DNA from: Ceratopteris richardii
Taxonomy: Eukaryota; Streptophyta; Polypodiopsida; Polypodiales; Pteridaceae
NCBI GenBank assembly: GCA_020310875.1
Contig: CM035444.1
Coordinates: forward strand, 15,173,085 to 15,237,084
Direction of reading: 5' to 3'
DNA: 64,000 bases
The number at the start of each line of letters is the position of its first letter. Within the stretch, counting starts at the first letter, position 1. Positions 20,840 to 32,849 of this stretch are shown piece by piece. The notes beneath the pieces were generated by a model that saw only the letters and a list, made by a program, of their open reading frames with translations, was not told the DNA's origin and searched no databases. A program made the position numbers and the translations under genes.

Positions 20840-22684
20840 TTAATGTGTTTGTGTTTGATATGCAGAAATTAAGTGGTCATAATGAGGTGTTAATTGTGTT
20901 TTATGTATCCATTGACATTCTTCAATAGAGTGATTTTTGTACTTAACCAAATATCGATGATATTGAGTACATGTGCGTGTAGTAGTGACATCATGATCAA
21001 TGATTTTCTCAGGAACTAAGATTTCAGATTGTTCTTCAATTAAAGGAGGGTCATCCAGAAGTGGAGCAAGTGGTAAAGTTCCTTTAAAGGGTTTAAGTAA
21101 ACTAATATGAAAAGAGTTATGAATGGTCCAATGGGATGGAATATCTAAGCGAAATGAATTATCATTAATTTTATCTATAATGCGAAACGGTCCATAATAG
21201 CATGGTGCAAGTTTAATTTTAGGATGCTGCAAAATATTTTTGAGACGTCGTTTAATGATACGCAACCATACAAAATCATTTTCCTTAAATTCTTTGGCTA
21301 ATCGTTTAGTATTGATAGTACGTGTATATCGCTCTTGACTTTTCCTAATGTGCTCGTGAACATCATGAAGTATAGAAACGTGATCTTGAGCAATAGAATC
21401 TGCCATCGGAATGTCGGTTTGGGTGAGTGACATGGGAGTGGGAAGCTTTTTACCAAAAACTATTTCAAAAGGTGCACGACCAGTAGTGGTGTGTGAAGTG
21501 TTATTGTAAGCAAATTGAAGTAATGGCAACTTTTCGTCCCAGTTATTAGGATTATCTAATGAATAACAACGCAATAAATCAAGAATAGTACTATTTGTAG
21601 CCTCACTCTGTCCATTACTTTCAAGATGAAATGCAGAGCTAAAATCTATTTTAGAACCAAAATGCTGAAATAAGGCAACCCAAAAATGATTACAAAACCT
21701 AACATCACGATCAGATAACATTACTTTAGGAAATCCATGATGTGGAAAAATGCATTTAATGAATAATTTTGCAGCTTGAGGTGTAGTCAAAGTTTTTCTA
21801 CATGGAATGAAATATGCGTATTTACTAAACCTATCAACTATTGTCCAAATCATATCATTATGTGATGAAGTGATAGGAAGACCTGTGATAAAATCCATGG
21901 AGATTTGTTCCCATGGTTCATTTGGAATAGGAAGTGGCATTAATAATCCAAATGGTTTACCATGATGACGTTTGACACGCTGACATACAATGCATTGAGA
22001 AACATAATGTGCAATGTCTTTTTCCATGTGTGGCCAAAAGAAGAAATCTTTGCAAGCAGAAATAGTGCTCTGTATGCCTCTATGACCCATGTAAGATGGT
22101 TCATGCATTTCTTTAATGACAAAATCTTTAAAAGCTTGGGTTATGCACAATCTATGTTGAAAATAGAGAAAACCATTATGAAATGTATAATGTTCATCAG
22201 ATAAAGATGCAGCATTGTTGAAGTCATGCCATGCACGTGAAAAATACAAATCAGATGCATAAGTGGAAACCATGTCTTGAAAAGAATGAATTTGAATGGC
22301 AGAAATATTATTCAAAACAACGGAATTCGAAGGAAAACGGCTAAGAGCATCTGCTACAACATTAGCTTTACCTGGTTGATATTGTATCATGGGTTGGAAA
22401 TTTTGAATGAATGATGCCCATTTAAGATGCCTATCAGAGATTAAGGGCTGGTTTAATAAATGTTTAATAGCCTATTGATCGGTTTTGATTAATACTTCAG
22501 AGCCCATAAGATAGTGTTTCCAAATTCGCAAAGCATGCACAACTGCTAACAGTTCTTTATCATACGTACTATAATTCTGTTCTGAGGGCTTAAGCTTTCT
22601 ACTCTCAAATGCAATGGGATGGTCATTTTGCATCAGAACAGCACCTATTCCTAAACCGCTAGCATCAGTAACAACATGAAAGGG
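20840..22684 (-). pseudogene. pol: Gypsy-2 RNase H, integrase and chromodomain
   Basis: Continues the frame of the upstream half after a stop at 22685-22687, with another stop at 22472-22474 inside RNase H. The RNase H part reads [11 protein letters not shown] and KTDQ, ending PGKANVVADALSR. Integrase has the zinc module HEPSYMGHRG...CIVCQ and a core with SMDFITGLP, LSDRDVRF and ESNGQSEATN, so D, D, E are present. A basic C-terminal part (DFVWLRII, YYGPFRII, FHISLLKPF) follows. The last about 50 residues, from EILVPEKIIDHDV to YLVKYKNHSIEECQW, form a chromodomain. Chromodomains are thought to guide integration to marked chromatin. The 516-codon open part is well preserved. Confidence 0.92.
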
Positions 22685-25292
22685 TTATGAAAAATCAGGT
22701 AATTGTAAAACAGGTGCATGTGAAAGTGCATGTTTAAGTTTGTCCAAGGACTGTTGTTGGGTAAGTCCCCATGCAAATTTTATTTTCTTTTTCAACAACA
22801 AGGTAAGAGGTAATGCTAAATAAGAAAAATTTCGAACAAACTTCCTATAGAAACTAGCCAACCCAAGAAAAGAACGAACATCATTGACTGATTGTGGTGT
22901 AGGCCATTCTTTGATAACTCTAATCTTTTTCGGATCCACATGCACACCTTCACTTGAAATAATATGTCCTAAATATTCTAGCTTACGCTGAAAGAAATAA
23001 CTCTTTTCAGGATTAGCATAAAGTGTGTTCTCTCGTAACAAATGAAAATCTGTTTCGAGATGCTTTTCATGTTCACTATCATTCTTAATGTAAACAAGAA
23101 TGTCATCAAACAATACAAGAACAAAAGCTTGATAATCAAGAAAAATATTGTTCATCATTCGCGCAAATGTTGCAGGGGCATTAGTAAGTCCAAAGGGCAT
23201 TACCATAAATTCATAATGGCCATTTTGAGTTCTAAATGCAGTCTTAAAAATATCACTTTGTGTCATACGAATCTGATGGTAACCCGATTTAAGATCAATT
23301 TTACTAAAGACACGAGCTCCTCGTAACTTATCTAAGAGATCATCTATTCGAGGAATAGGGTATCTATTCTTGATCATGATCTTGTTAAGGGCTCTATAAT
23401 CAATGCACATTCGATAAGTTTTATTCTTCTTCTCTACTAAGAGAACTGGTGCTCCAAATGGGGAAGAACTAGGCCTTATAAGTCTTTTTTGTAGTAGGTC
23501 TTTTACTTGATTTTCTATTTCCTTTTGATGTAGTGGGCCATGTCTATAAGGTGCTTTATGAGGAGGAGAACTACCAGGTACTAAGTCTATGCTATGGTCA
23601 AAGGATCCTCGAGATGGTGGTAGTTCAGAGGGATATTCAGACATAAAACAATCCTTATAAGTACTCATGAAAGGTTTATATGCATCTGGAAGTGTATGAG
23701 TATAATCATTGATGACATTGACAAAAACAATGCATGAGTTGAATCCTTTCCTAAATGCACGCTTTACTTGAGTGTGACTAATCAATGGAAATGGCTGGAA
23801 ATCATGTCGTGAAGACAAAGTAATGATTCGACCTTTGAAAACAAACTTAAAGGTATGAGTATGGTAGTCAATACGTGGGTTATAATGGTGAAGAAAAGGC
23901 ATACCTAGTATAACATCATAAGATTGCAAAGGTGCAATTAAAAATGTCCGTGAATCAACATAAGGGCCTATGCTAATCGTAACATCTTGCACTTCTCGTG
24001 TTACATTATAACGACTACCTTGAAATGCAGCTTTCACTTTATACAAAGAAGGAAACGTTTGTAATTTAAGTTCTTGTACTAATAAATATGAAATGAAGTC
24101 ATGTGAACTACCATCGTCATGTAGAATTTTAACTAGTTTGTTATTTATTGTACCCTGCATGCAAAGAAGAGAGTGTAGAGAGATATCGTTACCCAAGGTA
24201 CTTAAGTCCTTCTCCAGTGATTCCTCTGTCCAAACAGGAGGAATTTCTTCATTATAGACCTCCATGTTATGCAATCGAGCTATAGCCTGTTTCATATGAA
24301 GAGGTTGCAATTTGCACCTTATTCTTGTATGTCCAGGTTTACCACAATTCCAGCAAGTGATTCGTGGTCGCTTCTGTTGGGCATTCACTGCTGAAGTTTG
24401 AAGGGTAGGTGGTTTGGTTGGTTGGAGAGATGAAGCAACGGGTGGAGTAGAATAATTGGATTGTGGAGGACGAGGAAAACTAGGGTATGATGGGGCATTA
24501 AAATTACGCTTCAGAGGAAGATGTGGTTTAACAAAAAATGGTCGTTGACGTGGTTGTTGGAGTCGAAGTGACTTGGTTATGGACTGGAATTCTTTTTCTG
24601 CATCATAGGCGAAAGATATAGCCTCGTTGAGGGTTGTAGGTCGTAGGGTGTGAAGCTTAGCTTGGATACCGACCTCCAAACCATCTTCGTATTTCTACTG
24701 CAAGATATCCTCTGATACATCTTCAAGCATTCGTACAAGTAGTAAATTTTGCCAGAACCGCTCTGTGTAGGTAGTAACCGTATCACCCTCCTTCCATGTA
24801 AGGGTCGTCCATGCTCGTCGAACATGCAAATGGTATTGAGGAGGAAGAAATGAATCCTTCACGTTTTCTTGGAAAGCCTTCCAAGTTGTTGGACGCTCCG
24901 TACTGTGCCGTAGGACATTCCACCAGAGTTGTGCTTTACCTACTAAATAGTTAGTGGCAAATTTAACTTTTTCACTTTCAGCATACATTTCATCCGTATA
25001 AAAATCATCAAAACTGTGACAACCAAGAAAGTACTAAAGGCCCATCCTTTCGGCCATCAAATCGTAGAAACTGGTAGTTTCTATTACCAATCTTTGAATG
25101 AGTAACATCAGATTGGGCAGACACAATAGCTTTTACTACTCTCGTAAGGTTGTCTTCCTCAGTTTGCATCTTTTGGAGGATTTCATCACGTTGGCGGATC
25201 TCGTTCTGAGCTCCTTGAAGCTCATGCCGCAAGAGCTCTAGTTGTTGTTCAAATGTTGCCGCAGGTAGAGGTGAATCACTATAATCCTCCAT
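22685..25292 (-). pseudogene. gag-pol: Gypsy-2 gag, protease and reverse transcriptase
   Basis: ATG at 25292 (MEDYSDSPLPAATFEQQ) starts gag with a coiled-coil segment (LELLRHELQGAQNEIRQRD). A frameshift near 25010 breaks it inside the gag domain; the remainder resumes at 24988 (WWNVLRHSTERPTTWKAF). A TAG lies at 24695-24697. From 24679 the frame is open for 664 codons. It holds a knuckle CWNCGKPGHTRIRC, and a protease active site reading ILHDDGSSHDF, where family members usually have DSG, so the serine is replaced. RT follows with MCIDYRALNKI, FSKIDLKSGYHQI, MPFGLTNAPATF and the catalytic FDDILVY. The same frame continues past the stop into RNase H. Confidence 0.92.
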
Positions 25293-25601
25293 GGTGCTCT
25301 TGGACCCTTGCTCTCAACCTTGGTGTATTGAACCTTCTTGGTGTCTCGATCCCGTGTTCTCAGCCTTGCTTGGTATCTTGAACACTCAATCAAATGCCTC
25401 CCAGGGATTTTGAAGGAATTCACACTTCCAAGCTAGCTCATTGGAAAGTTCGTTCCGAGAGCTTTCCAACGGCATATTACACGCCTCAATCCGACCTACG
25501 GAGTGAAAGTTACACTTGATTCTTTGTTGGGTCCTTCCTTGAAATCGCCGCGAGCGTCTTGCACAAGTACCAAAGAAAGAGAACTTGAATAACAAATTTC
25601 A

Positions 25602-25671
25602 AGAGATGGTGGAGTGGTCAAAGTACTTCCCTTGAAAGTAGGAGGTTGTGGGCTCAAATCCTCCTACCTTA
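25602..25671 (+). other. tRNA-Ser-like relic in the Gypsy-2 leader
   Basis: Antisense to the element. A box-A-like tggtggagtgg (25607-25617), an anticodon-loop-like cttgaaa (25631-25637) and a box-B-like gggctcaaatcc (25650-25661) are spaced as in a tRNA. The loop would give anticodon TGA. The stems pair poorly, so this is not a working tRNA gene. It could be a tRNA-derived SINE head or chance similarity. Confidence 0.3.
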
Positions 25672-25837
25672 GGGACTCTAAACCTCTCTATTACCACTCA
25701 AAAATTAAAATTGCCTCGCACGTAGCCAACGACTGCCAAGGGAGCCTTGGGTGCCAATGTATTGCCTAAGTTATTGCCTAAGTTCTTTGCCTTAGTCGAC
25801 GCCTTGGAGTAAACGTAGGTGTAAACGTAGGTTCTGG

Positions 25838-25960
25838 TTCTGGAACTAGAACAGAAACAGAAACAGGAAGCGGAACCGGAACCGGAACAGGAACAGAAAC
25901 CGAATACGAATACGAATACGAAAACGAATACAAAAACGGAGATGGAGATGGAATTCAGAA
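25838..25960 (-). repeat. Short degenerate repeat in the Gypsy-2 leader
   Basis: A run of hexamer-like units (gaaccg, gaacag, gaaacg, gaatac, then gagatg) lies just downstream of the primer site in element orientation. Confidence 0.7.
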
Positions 25961-25998
25961 TCGCGAACAGAGAACAGAACTGTATTGACGCGTGCAGA

Positions 25999-26010
25999 GC
26001 TCTGATACCA
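25999..26010 (-). promoter_or_regulatory. Gypsy-2 primer binding site (initiator Met tRNA type)
   Basis: tggtatcagagc on the minus strand, one base from the 5' LTR. Confidence 0.88.
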
Positions 26011-26011
26011 C

Positions 26012-26509
26012 TGTTGTCAGGATCTTACTCACGCGCATACATATATGACGGATACAGAAAAACACACAGACAATAGACGCAACAAGAGACGAGACAGAAC
26101 GCAGTATTGGGTGCAATCTCCCCCCATGCACTTTGTTTTCGACAGTCCACAGAGTACATGTATTTATAGGAATTTTGATTATGTCGAAAAGAGTGGTTAC
26201 AAGAGGGCGGCTTCGAAAAGCAGGCATGAAACTAAAAGTTGATAACTTTTACAGAAAGCCATTGCTTTCAATAACAGAAACTGCAGTCTACAACGACCCT
26301 TATTCTAACCATTACTTTTCTAACAATAGAACCTTCTACGCGGGTTTATTTACAAAATAAATAATAATTATTCGGATTATTGATGTCCGCCCTTTCACGC
26401 CTTGCACGCTCCTCACGAACCTTCAGCTGCTATATCAGAAATATCAAAAACATATTAATATATTAATAATATAACACTTTAGCAATGCATTGTTCAATAA
26501 TATACAACA
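26012..26509 (-). repeat. Gypsy-2 5' LTR
   Basis: 498 bp partner of 19814-20310. The duplication gtaca follows at 26510-26514. Confidence 0.94.
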
Positions 26510-26514
26510 GTACA

Positions 26515-28444
26515 TGTCTTTGGAGCTAACAACAAAGTAAAGGTTGAATAGAATCTTCCACAAAAACAGCATCACGGCTAACCAAAGTGCATTTAGTTTA
26601 TGGATGATACAGACGATAGCTTTTGCTTTCAGAATTGTACCCAAAACAATACATTTTACTGATTTATCATCCAATTTTCTACGATGTTGTTCAGGCACTA
26701 ATGCATATGCCAAACAACCAAAAACATGCAGATGAGCAATAGATGGCTTGCGATCATGCCAAGCCTCATATGGAGTGATACATTGCAGCGCTTTAGTGGG
26801 ACACCTATTAAGTACATATGCTGCACACATAACAACCTCAAGCTAGAAACTATGTGGTAAAGCTTGACTCTTGACCACACAACTTGCCATCTCCATGTCT
26901 GACCTGTTCTTTCATTTAGCAACTCCATTCCGTGGAGGTGAATACGGCACTATAAACTAATGTTTTATCCCACGTTCTACCAGAAATGCATTAAAGTTAG
27001 AAGACATATATTCCCCCCTCGATCAGAACGGAGGGTGCCCATTTTACATGCTGATAGATTTTCAGCCAAAACCAAAAACTATTTGAAGCACATAAACACT
27101 TCAGAATTTTCTTGCAATGGATATACCCATGCATGCCTAGAAAAAGCATCGATGAAAGTCACAAAGTAAAGATAGTTTCCAAAAGAGGGGGTCTGCATAG
27201 GACCATAGACATCATTGTGAACCAGATCCAATTTCTAAGTAGCTTGAACTGAACCATCTTTTCGGAATGAGGACCTCTGCATTTTGCCCAAAATATAGCA
27301 TTCACAGACATGTTTCTCGGGTGCCTCAAGTTTGGGCAAACCAGACACCATTTCAGATTTTTGCAGACGTAGCAAACTAGCAAAATTCAAATGACCATAG
27401 CATGCATGCCAAAGCTTTGCATATGACATAGTCTGAGAATCATGTACTGCACATGTCTAATCATTCATAGATCTTTCATAGTCTATGAGCTTATATAGCC
27501 CATGCCATAAAATGCCAGAAGCAATAATCATGTTGCCATTTGACAAACCATAAATTGTACATCTGTCATCAACAAATTTCACAACCAAGCCAATCTTGGC
27601 TAATGCAAAAACTGATAACAAATTTTTCTTGATCTCGGGCACAAATAAAGAATCCAACAATGTGAAAGAACTACCATAAGCAGTAGTCAAAATGATCTTA
27701 TCAACTCCCATGACAAGATAAGAGGAGTTGTTGGCACATGTGATAGTATTCCCTGTAGGGGCAAGTTCAAGTGAAGTGAAGAAACTATGCTATGAGGTAA
27801 TATCTTTGGTTGTCCCACTATCAAAATACCAAACATCTGAGTCTACTATAGACATACGCCCCATTTAGAACATTTTGCACAAGTGAGCTGTCTGGTATAA
27901 CTTCATCAGCAAAAATCAACTATTCTTTCAAATCATTCATCTTTGTCAGAAAACTGTCCATAGATTCACCTTCATTCATATGCTCACTCTCCAAGTGTTT
28001 TCGGAGGTAAGCAACATGAACCTCATTCCTAGCCTGGTACAATGTGGTAAGTGTATCCCAAGCATCCTTAGCTATTTTGCAAGAGTGAATGTGAGGAATA
28101 ATGGTAGGTTTGATAGTCAACGCTATCAATGCATGTGCCTGAGCATCTCTGCCATCCCAAAAAATTTGCTCTAGAGTAGGTGCAACAAAAGCCGCAACAC
28201 GAAGAGGAATTTGTAGAATATCACCATCTTTGACACCATCTCCATCAGCACCAGTACCTGTATTTGCAGTATCTATATTGATAGGTGTAACAAGACGCTT
28301 TTCAACACCCTACACAATATTCCATAGTCCTTTTGCAACCAATACATGATGCATCATATAAGCCCACAATGGGTAATTCCTACCATCCAACTTATCCTCA
28401 ACAACCAACATACGGAATACATCACTGCTTTTAGCCATGGCCAT
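26515..28444 (-). pseudogene. gag-pol: Copia-2 gag, protease and integrase
   Basis: The minus-strand start at 28444 (MAMAKSSDVFRML) opens gag with VEDKLDGRNYPLWAYMMHHVL and later HIHSCKIAKDAWDTLTTLY. Near 27860 gag joins directly to the protease region (WYFDSGTTKDITS), so the zinc knuckle present at this place in relatives is missing. Protease and pre-integrase follow (LLDSLFVPEIKKNLLSV, AKLWHACYGHLNFASLL). The integrase core is heavily decayed (HSEKMVQF region to about 27050), and the integrase C-terminal part is at 26928-26600 (CPTKALQCITPYEAWHDRKP, HVFGCLAYAL). Gypsy-2 sits just after this. At least six stops or shifts. Confidence 0.85.
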
Positions 28445-28787
28445 TGACTAAAATACCCTGATGCAGAAAAATGAGTGTAATTGAAAAAGTTGAACAGAAC
28501 TACCCTAACAAGTTCTACTAAACCTATAGTAGACTTTGAGACGCTTATACTGGCAAACCAAAACCTATATATATCTTTGGCACAAAAAGATGAAATAGCC
28601 TACATAAGCACTGTGATAGTGCATTCGGAGGCCAAAACGAGCTCATATTGCAATTTCGACACCACAAAACAAAGCTATTTTGATCTCTGAAACTACAAAA
28701 TGAGGGTATTTTGATCTCATCAAATTTCATGAGATTTTGAGACTGTGATTGAAAAGGTGTAGACGATGCCCTAGATGAAGCGGCAAC

Positions 28788-28803
28788 CTGCTCTAATACT
28801 AAT
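28788..28803 (-). promoter_or_regulatory. Copia-2 primer binding site, decayed
   Basis: Minus strand reads tagtattagagcagg beside the 5' LTR, two transitions from tggtatcagagc. Confidence 0.6.
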
Positions 28804-29031
28804 TGTTGGAGTTGGATGTCTGCAGAAGCACAGAAACAACACAAGGAAGAAGAAGAAGCCTGGAGCACAACACACAATATTGAATGTATTACCACTAGAA
28901 TGTACAAAGATAAGTAGCCCGTTAGGGCAATAGGCATATATACAAGGTGGGGGAAAAAACTCCCTAAAGAGGGAAAAAAGTGCCCCGACGGTCCTAGAGT
29001 GCACACACATCACTACCTAAATATATCAACA
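28804..29031 (-). repeat. Copia-2 5' LTR
   Basis: 228 bp; plus strand reads TGTTGGAGTTGG to ATATCAACA, then the duplication ttctt. Confidence 0.92.
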
Positions 29032-29036
29032 TTCTT

Positions 29037-30747
29037 GAATGTTGAGGCTTATAAAACTACCAAGTTTCTTGAAAGGAGTGGAGAAAAGTTTTAATGGACA
29101 ATTTTAATGTATTAGAAAGGATTCTATAATAGGTAGTTAAATTGATGGAAAATATTTTCTCATTCTTTTTGGGATTTGTTTGCGGACTTCAAACCTTCTC
29201 TACAAACTTAAGGTTCTAGAAATGGAGATTCTATCCGGAATATATAGAATATGTGTATTTGTTCCTTGACTACACACATAATGCACTTTTTCACACTGCT
29301 CTCAACCACTAGCAACAATATAACAGAAGAACATAATTTAAGATAAACTATTTACATTGTATTGTCACTAGAAAATAGTCATCTTTGTTAATAGATTTAA
29401 TATATAACAAGGAATATTTGTACAAACTCTATAGTTTTTGTCTCTCTTCCTTTTCAAATCTTCTGTTTCATAATGAATTCCCATCTATGGAATCTTTACC
29501 GACTAACTTTCGCTGGAATTTTTGCATCACTTATAATATTTCATGCATACATATATCCTAAACTTGGTATTTATATCGAAACATCCTACAAAGGGAATAT
29601 ATATTTTATGCCAAAAGAAGTCTATGTAAAATTCTTATAATTACATAGATAAGTATCACTAAGGGTAATCACGAGTAGGAGCTTATGGCATGCATGATGG
29701 GATGAACCCACTAAAGTCAATAAGTCAATCCTCTTCTTCTGTAGGAGGATGTATCACTCAATCCCAATCATAAATAAAATCCAAAAGTGCCTTTAATTGA
29801 CCAATCACATTCTCTACTGAAGCATTGAATTCATCCTCTAAACTAGGAGTCATTGGATGAACCCATTGAGCTTTCTAGTTAGCGTCAACCACTTTAACTT
29901 TGGCATAATCAATAGACAAGATGTCTACAAAATGTTGATTTTCCTTTTCTCATTTGCTATCTGTAGTTGTAATTTTTATTTAGCTCATCCTATTCCTTAT
30001 CCTCCATTGGTCTCTATAAGTTGGATATCTATTGACATTTTCATGTAATTTGCATTTACTTCTGCTTCAAAGTTTGCATTCTCATTTATCAACTAATTTT
30101 TGTCTTTAATTGATTTTCTAAGTTCTCTATAGAGTTCAATTTAACAAAGGTGGTTTGATATTATCTAATAATGACACAATCTGGTCTTCTAAGGAAATTG
30201 TTTTAGCCTATGACAAATCTACATTCTTTTGCAAAGCCACATTTTTTACTATCCCTTTGTTTCATATTTTTCTACCATTTTGTGCTTAGTATGTTCATTT
30301 TGTCTTCTAAATCTTACAAATATTCTTATAAGGAAAATATAACTTGCTTCAGAGTCTTGACTTGGTTGGTGAAGACATCATATTTTCCTACCAAGCTATC
30401 CTCTAATTCTTGAATTTTATTATTCAATAAAATGTTATGCTTTTGTAGATCTCTTTTACTCTACTTGACTTGCCTGGCACTAGGCTCTACACAATTGAAA
30501 TGAATTGAGCAGAGTGTAAGTAATCTCAATGCATCTTCTAGATCTGATGTTGTGGGTTAGAAATCCTTCAGGAACCATGAGTATATGGTTTTTGAGCAAA
30601 AAAATTATGGTAGCTACAATATGCCATTGCCATCTTCTCCCCTCGATGGGTCTCTAATGAAAACTTTAAACAATGGAAAAGGAATTCTCTCCCTTGTATC
30701 ATCTTGCTCCTATTGCTGTCTCTCTCTCTCTGATTGCTCCCTCTTTG
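29037..30747 (-). pseudogene. Degenerate minus-strand coding relic, left of Gypsy-3
   Basis: No intact gene. The minus strand from about 30715 to 29860 shows short open pieces with coiled-coil character: KIQELEDSLVGKYDVF, VKTLKQVIF, LEDKMNIL and NLENQLKTK, plus an upstream piece MIQGREFLFHCLKFSLETH. These resemble in style the coiled-coil ORF that follows pol in Gypsy-3. Removing Gypsy-3 joins this stretch to 56959-57881, which also reads as coding on the minus strand. I infer an old retroelement accessory ORF into which Gypsy-3 inserted. From 29037 to about 29700 nothing is recognisable. Confidence 0.35.
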
Positions 30748-30752
30748 CTTGT

Positions 30753-31318
30753 TGTTGAGGGGTGAGAAATTGGAAGTTAAAGTTGTTAGTTGGAATTTTG
30801 CTAACTTTGATGTTGCTGACTCGGAGTCTGTTGAATCTGTATTTTGGTCAATCGGATATTTAAAAAGAAAAAGTTATAAGTTAGTTAAGGGGAATGTTGT
30901 GGGATATGATTGTTGTAATCTTGTTTGCGAAGATAAGTAAGAGTAGAGGAAGCATCTTGTGAGAGGACGAATATTGAGAGAAGTGAAAAGTTCTCAGTTC
31001 TTCTAATTGCACAGGCTGAAAGTGATCAGTCTTGATGAGTTTAATCAAGTAGAAGCAGTATTTCTCTTCTATCAATCTAATTCCTGTATTTCAAAGACAT
31101 TTCGTGAAGTAATTCATTCTCATCCATTTGTGCAGGTGTGTAATGTTTCTTGTTCTAAACATGAATATTCTATACTTGCATTATGGTTTTCTGAGTGTGG
31201 CAAAGCTGAAATTCGATACCTGAGTAATTGAGCTATATGTGAGAAGGTTTTTGCACTAGGATTTGTTCATAAGAGTAAATTGTTTGAGTTAGTAGATGCA
31301 TGTTGTTGAGCCCCAACA
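30753..31318 (+). repeat. Gypsy-3 5' LTR
   Basis: 566 bp from TGTTGAGGGG to CCCCAACA, aligned along its length with 56407-56953. Confidence 0.92.
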
Positions 31319-31320
31319 CA

Positions 31321-31338
31321 TTTGGCGATCCTAGTGCA
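31321..31338 (+). promoter_or_regulatory. Gypsy-3 primer binding site candidate
   Basis: tttggcgatcctagtgca starts two bases after the LTR. The TGGCGA start fits a tRNA CCA end, but I cannot name the tRNA with certainty. Confidence 0.45.
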
Positions 31339-31361
31339 TTTGCTAAATAAGCAAGAGATGT

Positions 31362-31889
31362 ATGAAGCAAAGAAGAGGAAGATTTAGTAAAGTTTACTCC
31401 ACAAGAGTGCAAGCACAAGCGGCTAACGTGGAGTCATCGTCTGAATTTTACAATTTGTACGAAGCACAAGAGGATTCTAATTTGGAAGCTGAAGAGGAGG
31501 AAGGAGGAACAGCTGCAGTAGAAGCAAGGCTAGTAGATAGAATACTAAGAGCATTGATCTTGACAGAAGCAATTGTAGGAGTTAGAAGGTGACTCCAATT
31601 CGACCCACTTGGAGGGATGACCAGGCAAAGAACTAGGTGTACAGCTCAGCTAGTGCCCATGATGCAACCACCTCCAAAACCCAAAGTGAAAGCAACACAT
31701 TTTAGAGGAGGTTCAAAGGAGGATACAAACTTTCATATTGCTCAATTTGAAATAAAGAGGACAAAAAATGGATATCTAGCAATATATGATGATGTAGTAA
31801 AATTACAGCAATTCGTAGCTACATTGGAAGGAAGAGCAATGAGCTGGTTCACTCAATACAATATCGCTCATTTTGCTACTTATGATGCA
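31362..31889 (+). pseudogene. gag: Gypsy-3 gag, 5' part
   Basis: ATG at 31362 (MKQRRGRFSKVYS) lies 44 bases after the LTR. The protein is acidic in the first 60 residues (EAEEEEGGTAAVEAR). One TGA at 31590-31592 interrupts it, then MTRQRTRC and the gag domain begin (HFRGGSKEDTNFHIAQFE, LEGRAMSWFTQYN). The frame is cut at the Gypsy-4 target duplication atgca (31885-31889). It continues in phase at 44591 with LRLAFLQRFRKEKTPLD, direct evidence that one gene was split. Confidence 0.82.
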
Positions 31890-32497
31890 TGTTGAAGCTC
31901 AAAGTCAAGGACAAAGCATGGAAGCACATCAAAAGGTGGACACACAAGGAAAGGGAGCAAGTAGGGAACTCCATGAAGTGTATGTCAAATTTTCAAATGA
32001 ATCCCCTACAAAAATAGTGATTTTCATCACTAAAAACCATTGTAAATACCATTATCTATTTTTATAACTCCATTTTGTTCAAGCCGAGGAGTCCTCAAGC
32101 TTGAGGAGTATTAGAAGTACCATCGTACCAATTTTCATAATTTTTAGACTTCGTTTGACCCCTCAAATAAGCCCTAGAACCTAATTTTTAACTAGGCCGG
32201 ACACTAGGTCTGGACAGAGCCAAAACTAGTCAAAAAACTATAAAAAGAGCTAGAGAGCTCATTTTTGAGGTTAGCTTGTTAGAGAATAGAACTTTTGTAA
32301 GAGAACTATTTTGCAATCTAAGCTTTCCATTGTTCCTCTCTTTGATCTTACTTTGTGCGCGTGTGTGTGTATGTGTGTGCATGTTTGTGTGCTTTCACTC
32401 ACGCACTTGTGCCTTCACTTGCTCGTGGTCTTCATACCAGTCCTCACGTCTCCGCGGATTGACAAGTAAAGGAGGTGGTGCTTACGCTTGAGCTACA
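31890..32497 (+). repeat. Gypsy-4 5' LTR
   Basis: 608 bp from TGTTGAAGCTC to GAGCTACA, with TATA-like tataaaaa at 32239-32246 followed by GAGCTAGAGAGCTC and a GT microsatellite near 32358. Its 3' third is related to the Gypsy-1 LTR. Confidence 0.95.
32239..32246 (+). promoter_or_regulatory. TATA box candidate of Gypsy-4 LTR
   Basis: tataaaaa occupies the same position relative to GAGCTAGAGAGCTC as in Gypsy-1. Promoter role is inferred. Confidence 0.5.
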
Positions 32498-32505
32498 CTA
32501 AATTT

Positions 32506-32523
32506 TGGCGCCGTTGCCGGGGA
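32506..32523 (+). promoter_or_regulatory. Gypsy-4 primer binding site, tRNA-Asp type
   Basis: TGGCGCCGTTGCCGGGGA eight bases after the LTR. The sequence is as I remember it for Athila-type elements and is unmutated here. Confidence 0.85.
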
Positions 32524-32849
32524 GAGAGCTTCGAGGACGAGCGTTGTGATGGTAAGATCGTAGATTTGCGACGTTGGAAGGTAAAAAAACTGTCATTTCA
32601 GTTCATTTTCTGTTTTTTTCCTCTTCATCCTCATCATCATCATCATCTTCACCTTCTTCCATCTTCTTCTTCATAGAAATTTCTTGTTTTTAGTGCATTT
32701 TCACCATTTTCATACCATTTTTCATGCATTATTGTGTGGGAAGGAGTTAGGAGATGCAAGGGAGAGCAAGCGCTGTGTTTTTTTCATGATTTTCTGCTCA
32801 TACGGAGCTCGCCATAGCCGGCGCTCAGAAATTTGAATTTCCCGCCAAA

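Larger units (their letters stand above)
19814..26509 (-). mobile_element. Gypsy-2: Ty3/gypsy chromovirus, minus strand, nested in Copia-2
   Basis: Flanked by gtaca at 19809-19813 and 26510-26514, with LTRs of about 497 bp starting TGTTGTC. A primer site tggtatcagagc lies next to the right-hand (5') LTR. One polyprotein frame carries gag, zinc knuckle, protease, RT, RNase H, integrase and a C-terminal chromodomain, which defines the chromovirus group. It is broken by one frameshift and three stops. LTR divergence is about 3 percent by eye. It is younger than its host Copia-2, as nesting requires. Confidence 0.94.
17759..29031 (-). mobile_element. Copia-2: old copia element, minus strand, interrupted by Gypsy-2
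   Basis: Short LTRs (about 230 bp) at both ends, flanked by ttctt at 17754-17758 and 29032-29036. Coding order on the minus strand is gag, protease, integrase, then Gypsy-2, then RT and RNase H. The LTRs differ at roughly 10 percent by eye, and the left terminal TG has become TC. Relative to its close relative Copia-3 it has lost about 460 bp between gag and protease, including the zinc-knuckle region. Many stops and frameshifts; not functional. Confidence 0.92.

Noticed and set aside
25602..25671. Functional tRNA-Ser gene
   Set aside because: Anticodon, T and acceptor stems do not pair well; kept only as a tRNA-like relic.
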